From contig NZ_VJNO01000014.1 of the NCBI RefSeq assembly GCF_007096885.1, positions 62,001-126,000 of the forward strand: 64,000 bases of DNA, written 5' to 3'. Numbering within the stretch: the stretch's first letter is position 1; every line of letters starts with the position of its first letter. A program made the position numbers and the translations under genes. This document shows positions 57,948 through 64,000 of the stretch, piece after piece. Source of the stretch: Streptomyces sp. 130 (GTDB lineage: Bacteria > Actinomycetota > Actinomycetes > Streptomycetales > Streptomycetaceae). The notes below the pieces were generated by a model that saw nothing but the letters and a program-made list of their open reading frames with translations, was not told the origin of the DNA and ran no database searches.

Positions 57948-58730
57948 TCAGAGCGGCCGGACGGTGAGGATCTGCTCCGCCCGGCCGACCGGCCCGTTCA
58001 CGTCGTGCAGGACCGTGCTGGTGAGGCCCTGGCCGGTGGGGCCGAAGACGACGGAGGTGTCCAGGCCGGTCCAGCGCCCCTCGGGCTGCCGGTGCAGATG
58101 GATCGTCAGGTCCACATTGGGGAACATCCACTCGGTGGGCCGCTCGCGCACGGCGATGCCGTTGGCGGTGTCCACGAGCGCCACGTACGAGGCCAGCGGC
58201 CCGGCGGTCTCCCCCGCGACCAGGTCGAGCGGGGTGGAGATCCAGGCCGTCGTGCGGCCGGGCAGCGGCGGGGCGAGCGGGCGGACGTCGAGCGACGCGA
58301 TGTAGCCGCCGGGCCAGAGGTCGGCCATCGGCCAGGGGGCGAGCGCCTCGGGCGGGGTGAGCCGGTCGTCCTCGCCGTCGGCGACCCCGGCCGTGTCGAC
58401 GGGGGCGAGCGACCAGGCCCTGGCCCGCACGACCGGGCGGCCCGCGATCAGGGCGACGGCCTCCACCAACTCGATGGTGCGGCCCGGGCGGAGGGTCTCG
58501 ACGCGGATCTCGCACTCGTCCAGGGCGAGCCGGCCGAGGATGTCGAAGCTGATCCGGGACAGCAGCAGCCGCTCGCCGGGCCGCTGGGCGAGGTGCCGCT
58601 CGACGGCGTGGACGAGGAGCCCGCCGAACGGGCTGAAGTGCACCTCGTCCGTGCTCCACGCACCGCTCGCGTGGGCGGTCGGCTTGTAGCGGTGGGCGTC
58701 GATGCGCTCGTAGTAGCTGCCGGTGTTCAA
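57948..58730 (-). CDS. Acyl-CoA thioesterase-like double hot-dog protein
   Basis: A 260-residue thioesterase-superfamily protein with two hot-dog halves: AWSTDEVHFSPFGGLLVHAV and LLSRISFDILGRLALDECEI in parts, then a second half with PNVDLTIHLHRQPEGRWTGL and ending VGRAEQILTVRP. It should hydrolyse acyl-CoA or a related thioester; substrate unknown. The only start giving the full N-terminus is TTG at 58730, supported by GAGGGAAG 7 nt upstream. Convergent with the DUF1707 gene (6-nt gap). Confidence 0.83.
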   Translation of the reverse strand: MNTGSYYERIDAHRYKPTAHASGAWSTDEVHFSPFGGLLVHAVERHLAQRPGERLLLSRISFDILGRLALDECEIRVETLRPGRTIELVEAVALIAGRPVVRARAWSLAPVDTAGVADGEDDRLTPPEALAPWPMADLWPGGYIASLDVRPLAPPLPGRTTAWISTPLDLVAGETAGPLASYVALVDTANGIAVRERPTEWMFPNVDLTIHLHRQPEGRWTGLDTSVVFGPTGQGLTSTVLHDVNGPVGRAEQILTVRPL

Positions 58731-58904
58731 CGGATGCTTCCCTCACGGCCGTACGGATCGGGCACCGACAGCCTGCCACCGGGGGCGTTCCGGCCGGCGC
58801 GCGGGTACCGCACCCCCGCACTCGCGTTCGAGCGTGATCAATTCGCAATCGATTCCGATCTTGACCGAGACCCATCAAGGAGTCACGCGATTACGCTCCG
58901 ATGC

Positions 58905-60095
58905 ATGCCCGACAGCGCACCCACCGCCGGCAGCACCTCCCCGGCCCCCACCGACCTCACCGAGGACCGCCCCGTCTACGTCATCGGCGGCGGCCCGGGC
59001 GGACTGGCCGCGGCGGCCTGCCTGCGCGCGCGGGGCGTCCGGGCGGTCGTGCTGGAGAAGTCCGGGGCCGTCGGCGCCTCTTGGCGCGGCCACTACGACC
59101 GGCTGCACCTGCACACCACCCGGCGCTGGTCCGCGCTGCCCGGGCTGCCGATGCCGAGGAGGTTCGGCCGCTGGGTGGCCCGCGACGACGTCGTGCGGTA
59201 CCTGGAGAAGTACGCCGAGCACCACGAGCTGGAAGTGATCACCGGCGTCGAGGTCTCCCGGATCGACCGCGCGGCGGACGGCACCGGCTGGCGGCTGAGC
59301 GCGAGCGGGGGCCGCGAGCTGACCGGCCGCGCCGTCGTCGTCGCCACCGGCTTCAACCACACCCCGCGGCTGCCGGACTGGCCCGGCCGCGAGACGTTCA
59401 CCGGGGAGCTGCTGCACGCCTCCGACTACCGCTCCCCGGCCCCCTACGCGGGCAAGGACGTCCTGGTCGTCGGCGTCGGCAACACGGGCGCGGAGATCGC
59501 CGTGGACCTCGTGGAGGGCGGCGCCTCGCGCGTACGGCTCGCGGTGCGCACCGTCCCGCACATCGTGCGCCGCTCCACGGCGGGCTGGCCCGCGCAGGCG
59601 ACCGGCATCCTGGTCCGCCGGCTGCCCGTCGCCCTGGTGGACCGGGCCGGCCGCCTGATGGCGCGGGCGGCCGTGCCGGACCTGTCGGCGCACGGGCTGC
59701 CCCGCCCCGGCACCGGGCTGTACTCCCGCGTCAAGGAGGGCGCGATCCCGGTCCAGGACGTCGGCCTGATCGACGCGGTGAAGCGCGGCCGGGTGCGGCC
59801 CGTGGCGGCCGTCGAGTCGTTCGACCAGGACGCGGTGGTCCTCGCGGACGGCACCCGGGTCACCCCGGAGGCCGTGATCGCCGCGACCGGCTACCACCGC
59901 GCCCTCGAACCCCTGGTCGGCCACCTCGGCGTGCTGGACGCCCGGGGCCGCCCGCTGGTCCACGGCCCCCGCACCCCCAAGCAGGCCCCCGGCCTCTACT
60001 TCACCGGCTTCACCAACCCCATCAGCGGCATGCTCCGCGAACTCGCCCGCGACGCCGAACGGATCGCGAAGCGGGTCGCCCGGAGGGCGCGCTGA
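58905..60095 (+). CDS. Flavin-containing monooxygenase family protein
   Basis: A 396-residue NAD(P)/FAD oxidoreductase with two Rossmann motifs, FAD-binding VIGGGPGG (about 26-33) and NADPH-binding VVGVGNTG (about 186-193), plus the ATG-type motif VVATGFNHTPRLPDW and a final ATGYHRAL. The layout fits YUC/FMO-like monooxygenases acting on amines, sulphides or ketones; substrate unknown. ATG at 58905 (an overlapping out-of-frame ATG is 4 nt earlier) with AAGGAG about 27 nt upstream, so the ribosome site is not ideal. Confidence 0.87.
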   Translation: MPDSAPTAGSTSPAPTDLTEDRPVYVIGGGPGGLAAAACLRARGVRAVVLEKSGAVGASWRGHYDRLHLHTTRRWSALPGLPMPRRFGRWVARDDVVRYLEKYAEHHELEVITGVEVSRIDRAADGTGWRLSASGGRELTGRAVVVATGFNHTPRLPDWPGRETFTGELLHASDYRSPAPYAGKDVLVVGVGNTGAEIAVDLVEGGASRVRLAVRTVPHIVRRSTAGWPAQATGILVRRLPVALVDRAGRLMARAAVPDLSAHGLPRPGTGLYSRVKEGAIPVQDVGLIDAVKRGRVRPVAAVESFDQDAVVLADGTRVTPEAVIAATGYHRALEPLVGHLGVLDARGRPLVHGPRTPKQAPGLYFTGFTNPISGMLRELARDAERIAKRVARRAR

Positions 60096-60098
60096 GGG

Positions 60099-60980
60099 TC
60101 AGCGGGTGAGGGTGTACCAGTGCGGGTCGTCCACCTCGCCGTAGTCGTGGTTCAGCTTCGGGTGCTCCGGCGTACCGCTGATCCGCCAGTCGAACGAGCA
60201 GTCCGTGACCTCGGTCAGCACGAGCTGGTCCCAGGCGGTGGGGCCGTCGGGCTCCGACGACCAGGTGCCCACGCCCGTGCAGTCGGACCGGAGGCCCTCC
60301 GCGCGGGCCGTTCCGTCGGCGGACAGCCGCAGGGTGCCACCGTGCCCGTCCGACCAGGTGCCCACCAGCCGGGCCGCGTCGGCCTTCGGCGGGCGGTACT
60401 CGGTGACCGCCCCGGTCGCGTACGCGGCACCGCCGATGGCGGCCACCGCCACCGCCGCCAGCGCCCCGTAACCGAGGACGCGCAGGAGCCGCCGCCCACG
60501 CAGGGCGGCGTCCCGCGCGAGGAGCGCGGCCCCGGTCAGCAGCGCCGCACCGGTCAGCCAGAGCAGGACCGACGCACCGGCTCCCGGCCGCCACCACGCA
60601 CCGACGACCGCCGCGACCGCGCTCATCGCCGCCACCGCGACGACCGGCACCCACCACCAGGTGTCCGGCCCGGTCGTCCGGGCGCTCACCCAGCGAGCCG
60701 CGGACACCGTCGGCAGCGTCAGCAGGAGAGTCACCAGCACTGCGAAGGGGCCTCCGAAACACAGCAGCAGCGGCAGCACGAGCAGCGCCCTCGCGGGGCC
60801 GTCCGGCGGCGTGGGCGCGTCCATGGCCAACTCCGCGAACCCGTACACCTCGAAGGCGAGCACCGTACCCACGCACACCGCGACCGCCCCGGTCGCGATC
60901 GCCCGCCCCGTCCAGACATTCGGCGGCCCGTCCGCCACCTCGGCCCGTCCGGGTGCGTACCACGCGGTGTTCGTCGACAT
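60099..60980 (-). CDS. Multi-pass membrane protein with external beta domain
   Basis: A 293-residue protein with about five to six hydrophobic segments in the first 200 residues and a C-terminal soluble domain (about 205-293) containing LVGTWSDGHGGTLRLSADGT and two Cys-containing strands (RSDCTGVG, VTDCSFDW), which could form a disulphide outside the cell. The domain resembles the strand pattern in other Streptomyces hypothetical proteins. Family not recognised. ATG at 60980; a longer start 6 codons earlier is possible. Convergent with the monooxygenase. Confidence 0.7.
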   Translation of the reverse strand: MSTNTAWYAPGRAEVADGPPNVWTGRAIATGAVAVCVGTVLAFEVYGFAELAMDAPTPPDGPARALLVLPLLLCFGGPFAVLVTLLLTLPTVSAARWVSARTTGPDTWWWVPVVAVAAMSAVAAVVGAWWRPGAGASVLLWLTGAALLTGAALLARDAALRGRRLLRVLGYGALAAVAVAAIGGAAYATGAVTEYRPPKADAARLVGTWSDGHGGTLRLSADGTARAEGLRSDCTGVGTWSSEPDGPTAWDQLVLTEVTDCSFDWRISGTPEHPKLNHDYGEVDDPHWYTLTR

Positions 60981-61009
60981 CAGAGCCCCCTCCCGCACTC
61001 ATTCTGGCC

Positions 61010-62329
61010 CTACACCGCCGGCGCCGCCCCCTCGGGGCCCCGCACGCGCCGGATCACCAGGACCATCAGCGCCGCCACCGCGCACAGCGCCCCCGCCGCG
61101 TACCAGACGACGTCGTACGTGCCGAAGTAGTCGCGCGCCACCCCGCCGAGGAAGGCGACCAGCGCGGCGCCCACCTGGTGCGAGGCGAGGACCCAGCCGA
61201 AGACGATCGCGCTGTCCTCCCCGTACTGCTCCCGGCACAGGGCCAGGGTCGGCGGGACGGTGGCGACCCAGTCCAGGCCGTAGAAGACGATGAAGAAGAC
61301 CATCGGCGGCTCCACGGTGGCCTGCATCAGGAGCGGCAGGAACAGCAGCGAGACGCCGCGCAGCGCGTAGTACACCGCGAGCAGCCGGCGCGCGTCGAAG
61401 CGGTCGGTGAGCCAGCCGGAGAAGACCGTGCCGATGATGTCGAAGATCCCGATGACCGCGAGGAGCGACGCGGCGGTCGTGATCGGCATGTGGTGGTCGT
61501 GCGCCGAGGGCACGAAGTGCGTACGGATCAGGCCGTTGGTGGAAGCGCCGCAGATCGCGAAGGACCCGGCCAGCAGCCAGAACGGCCCCGTGCGCGCCGC
61601 GTCGAACAGCACCCGGACGGCCCGGCCCGCCGCCCCGCGCGCGGGCTCCGGCTTCTCGGTGTACTCCCCGCCGTACGGGGCGAGGCCCACGTCGGCCGGG
61701 TGGTCGCGCATCAGCAGCCACACGAACGGGACGACGACCAGGGCCGCGAGCGCCACGGTCACCGACGCGGGACGCCAGCCGTGCTCGTCCACGATCCACG
61801 CGCAGAGCGGCAGGAAGACCAGCTGCCCGGAGGCCCCGGCGGCGGTGAGGATTCCGGTGACCAGGCCGCGCCGGGCGGTGAACCAGCGGTTGGTCACGGT
61901 CGCGGAGAAGGCCAGCGCCATCGATCCGGTGCCGAGGCCGACCAGGACGCCCCAGTAGAGCATCAGCTGCCAGGCGGCCGTCATCCACACACTGGCCAGC
62001 GCCCCGGCCGCGACCGCGCTCAGCGCCACGGCCACCACCCGGCGGATGCCGAACCGGTCCATCAGCGCGGCGGCGAACGGCGCGGTGAGCCCGTAGAGCG
62101 CCATGTCGATGGAGACGGCCAGCCCGATCTGCCCGCGCGACCAGCCGAAGTCGTCCTGGAGCGGGTCGAAGAGCAGACCGGGCAGGGAGTTGAAGGCGGC
62201 CCCGCCGATGATCGTCACGAAGGTGACGGCGGCGACGATCCACGCACGGTGGATACGCCACCGGCGCGGCCCGCCGGGGGCGTTCGGCTGCGGGGCGACG
62301 GGGACGGCGCTCTCTGTTGTCGGATTCAC
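61010..62329 (-). CDS. MFS transporter, OFA/monocarboxylate type
   Basis: A 439-residue major facilitator protein: about twelve hydrophobic segments, loop motif DRFGIRRV after helix 2, ATVTNRWFTARRGLVTGILT in the middle of the first half, and WLTDRFDARRLL in the second half. These match the oxalate/formate and monocarboxylate antiporter branch. Substrate not deducible. GTG 62329 is used; a GTG 8 codons upstream (62353) is equally open. Confidence 0.85.
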   Translation of the reverse strand: MNPTTESAVPVAPQPNAPGGPRRWRIHRAWIVAAVTFVTIIGGAAFNSLPGLLFDPLQDDFGWSRGQIGLAVSIDMALYGLTAPFAAALMDRFGIRRVVAVALSAVAAGALASVWMTAAWQLMLYWGVLVGLGTGSMALAFSATVTNRWFTARRGLVTGILTAAGASGQLVFLPLCAWIVDEHGWRPASVTVALAALVVVPFVWLLMRDHPADVGLAPYGGEYTEKPEPARGAAGRAVRVLFDAARTGPFWLLAGSFAICGASTNGLIRTHFVPSAHDHHMPITTAASLLAVIGIFDIIGTVFSGWLTDRFDARRLLAVYYALRGVSLLFLPLLMQATVEPPMVFFIVFYGLDWVATVPPTLALCREQYGEDSAIVFGWVLASHQVGAALVAFLGGVARDYFGTYDVVWYAAGALCAVAALMVLVIRRVRGPEGAAPAV

Positions 62330-62426
62330 CCGCCCAGCATCCGGGCGCGGCACCGCCCCTCACGAGTGGCCCGAGGGACATGCTTCGCAAGAATCGGGCC
62401 ACCACCCGGCCGGCCCCCGCCCCGCG

Positions 62427-63728
62427 TCAGCCGATCCGTTCCAGGCGGCGGATCGGGCGGGCCGCGAGGAGGACGCCGACCGCCAGGACGTTGACCACCG
62501 CACCCGCGAACAGCACCTCCGGGGCCCCGAGTTCGTCCGCGAGCGGGCCCGCCAGCGCCCGGCCCGCCGCCACCATGAGCAGCGACCCCGCGACGTCGTA
62601 GGCGTGCAGCCGGTTCAGCGATTCGGGCGGCACGTGGGTCTGGACCGTCGTCGACCACATCACCAGCCAGAACGCGGAGGCCGCGCCGGCCACGAACTGC
62701 CCCGCGCCCAGGGCCGGGACGGAGAGGCCGAGGCCCAGCACCACGAGGTTCGCGCAGACGCCGGTGAGCGCGACGGCGCCCGCGGCGAGGGGGCGGCGGG
62801 GGCGCAGGCGCAGGGCGAGCAGGCCGCCGACGACGCTGCCCGCGCCGTTCACCGCCATCATCGCGCCGTACGTGCCCGAGCCGTGCGCCTCGGTGACGCG
62901 GACGGCGGTGAGCGGGAGCATCGGGCCGAGCACGGCGAAGCCGTACACCGTCCAGACGGCGATGACCCCCCAGAGCCAGCTGCGCGCGGTGAACTCGCGC
63001 CAGCCGTCCACGAGTTCGGCGAGGAACGAGCCGCGCGGCGCCTCGTCCGAGGGGGCCGGGGCCAGCCGGAGCAGGAAGAGACACGCCCCGGAGACCAGGA
63101 AGGTGGAGGCGTTGGCCGCGTAGACCGCGCCGGCGCTCGCCAGGCCGACCAGGACGCCCGCGAAGGCGGGGCCCGCCATGGTCATCAGCGCCTCGGAGAC
63201 GCGCAGCACGGCGTTGGCGCGCTGCACGTCCGGGGCGACGCGCGGCACGGTGGAGGCGACGCCCGGCTGGAACAGGGCCGCGCCGACACCGGCCACCGAG
63301 CTCAGCGCGTACACCGCCCACAGCGGCGGGTTGCCGGTCGCGAAGGACACGGCGAGCACCGAGGCGCCGACCAGGCGCAGCGCGTCGGCGATGATCATCA
63401 TGCGGCGCGGGGTGAACCGGTCCGCGAGGACCCCGCCGAAGAGGACGAACACGGCGAGCGGGCCCATCCAGCAGGCCAGCGCGTAACCGACCGAGGAGGC
63501 CGGCCGGCCGGCGCCGAGGAGCCCCGCGGTGAGGGCGACGGGGATCATGCCGTCGCCGAAGACGGCGGCGGTGCGGGCGACGAAGAACAGCCTGAAGTTG
63601 CGGTTCCAGAGCTGCCCGCCGGGCTCCTCGGACAACGGCGGCAGGGGCGGAAGAGGGGACGGGCCACCGAGGGCGGCCTGGGGGTCCGCGGCGGGAATGC
63701 GCACGGGGTCTGCTGACTTTTCCTTCAC
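62427..63728 (-). CDS. MFS transporter, EntS/MFS_3-like exporter
   Basis: A 433-residue transporter with a Pro-rich cytoplasmic N-terminus (about 15-40), the opening NRNFRLFFVARTAAVFGDGM typical of the MFS_3/EntS branch, loop motif GGVLADRFTPRRMM and about twelve membrane segments. Likely an exporter of a small hydrophobic compound. The start is uncertain (GTG 63728 or GTG 63704). It diverges from a GlxA-type regulator gene 80 nt away, a likely controller. Confidence 0.83.
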   Translation of the reverse strand: MKEKSADPVRIPAADPQAALGGPSPLPPLPPLSEEPGGQLWNRNFRLFFVARTAAVFGDGMIPVALTAGLLGAGRPASSVGYALACWMGPLAVFVLFGGVLADRFTPRRMMIIADALRLVGASVLAVSFATGNPPLWAVYALSSVAGVGAALFQPGVASTVPRVAPDVQRANAVLRVSEALMTMAGPAFAGVLVGLASAGAVYAANASTFLVSGACLFLLRLAPAPSDEAPRGSFLAELVDGWREFTARSWLWGVIAVWTVYGFAVLGPMLPLTAVRVTEAHGSGTYGAMMAVNGAGSVVGGLLALRLRPRRPLAAGAVALTGVCANLVVLGLGLSVPALGAGQFVAGAASAFWLVMWSTTVQTHVPPESLNRLHAYDVAGSLLMVAAGRALAGPLADELGAPEVLFAGAVVNVLAVGVLLAARPIRRLERIG

Positions 63729-63750
63729 ACCGGGAACATGTATCAGCTTA

Positions 63751-63762
63751 TGGTCTATACCA
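63751..63762. promoter_or_regulatory. GntR/DasR-like site in divergent promoter
   Basis: TGGTCTATACCA differs at one position from TGGTCTAGACCA, the core of the DasR-responsive element of Streptomyces. It lies between the divergent MFS and GlxA-type genes, 46 nt before the latter. It might instead be part of a -10 region (ctatac). Confidence 0.4.
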
Positions 63763-63807
63763 GCTAGGGGCTTTGCGCCGGCCCCGGCCGGCCGAAGGGA
63801 GTCCGCT

Positions 63808-64000
63808 GTGCCGCACCGGGTCGTCGTTCTCGCCCTCGACGGGCTGCTGCCCTTCGAACTGGGCATTCCCCAGCGGATTTTCGGGCGCTCGCTCGGTTCC
63901 GAGCCGCTGAACCGGGGCCGGAAGCTGTACGAGGTCGTGACCTGCTCGGCCCGGCCGCCCGGCCCCGTGCGCACCGACGCGGACTTCACGATCCTCGTGG
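63808..64000 (+). CDS. GlxA-family transcriptional regulator (N-terminal part)
   Basis: The first 64 codons of a gene that runs off the right edge. The product starts VPHRVVVLALDGLLPFELGI and continues VVTCSARPPGPVRTDADFTI, the opening of DJ-1/PfpI-like domains in GlxA-type AraC regulators, which would carry a helix-turn-helix pair further on. GTG start with GAAGGGA 8 nt upstream. Confidence 0.82.
   Translation, partial: MPHRVVVLALDGLLPFELGIPQRIFGRSLGSEPLNRGRKLYEVVTCSARPPGPVRTDADFTILV

Overview
The window is a high-GC actinobacterial chromosome segment and almost certainly a Streptomyces. The support is the GC content, frequent GTG starts, the futalosine menaquinone genes, an AfsK/AfsS/AfsR regulatory set, SARP and PQQ-propeller kinase architectures, and a Streptomyces-type contractile injection system (CIS). 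No rRNA, tRNA, CRISPR array or transposase was seen. Genes were recognised by eye from motifs and remembered families; no database search was run. Region 1 (1-14203) carries housekeeping-linked genes: a cut-off geranylgeranyl-reductase-type flavoprotein, demethylmenaquinone methyltransferase (menG/ubiE), cyclic dehypoxanthinyl futalosine synthase (mqnC) and chorismate dehydratase (mqnA), which together mark the futalosine route to menaquinone. Between them are an acetyltransferase, a zinc-ribbon membrane protein, two secreted proteins (an I36-type inhibitor and a phosphodiester glycosidase), a SigE-family sigma factor with a membrane partner, two tandem DUF3152 metzincin-like proteins, a degenerate amidohydrolase-like protein and a Ser/Thr kinase. 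A 150-bp imperfect inverted repeat lies beside mqnC.  Region 2 (14.2-28.8 kb) holds a cold-shock protein with an attenuator-like leader, a MerR-GyrI regulator with its own palindrome, then the secondary-metabolism cascade afsR - afsS - (PIN/antitoxin pair, small secreted proteins) - afsK - VOC protein (a possible kbpA counterpart) - TetR. Eleven-bp direct repeats upstream of afsS look like the AfsR target. A CYP105-type P450 with its ferredoxin, an HtpX protease and PspAB follow.  Region 3 (28.8-34.5 kb) is accessory DNA beside the CIS: a DUF4157 (eCIS core domain) protein that may be CIS cargo, a run of broken genes (GNAT with a TGG-to-TGA stop, an NDK tail, a frameshifted radical-SAM tail, a 55-bp relic of the CIS gpI gene), then an MFS exporter with a divergent DUF5937/ArsR regulator.  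Region 4 (34.5-57.9 kb) is a complete-looking cytoplasmic CIS locus. On the minus strand from 48281 down to 34485 come sheath, tube, small assembly proteins, a 1149-residue PVVQR-repeat protein, a second tube-like protein, LysM baseplate protein, VgrG-like spike, PAAR tip, gp25, baseplate J, gpI-like protein and a zinc-ribbon/TM/discoidin membrane protein; most neighbours overlap by 4 nt. An Ig-like membrane protein and a LuxR-type regulator sit at the centre. On the plus strand are a secreted TolB-like propeller protein, a DUF4255 tail-terminator-type protein, the AAA+ ATPase and a DUF1707 protein. No tail-fibre gene is visible, as expected for the intracellular Streptomyces CIS. Region 5 (57.9-64 kb) has a thioesterase, a flavin monooxygenase, a membrane protein, two MFS transporters and the start of a GlxA-type regulator. 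The points most worth following up are the VQR motif shared by the giant repeat protein and the DUF4157 protein, the CIS relic 4 kb from the intact gene, and the membrane-adaptor candidate at the operon end.
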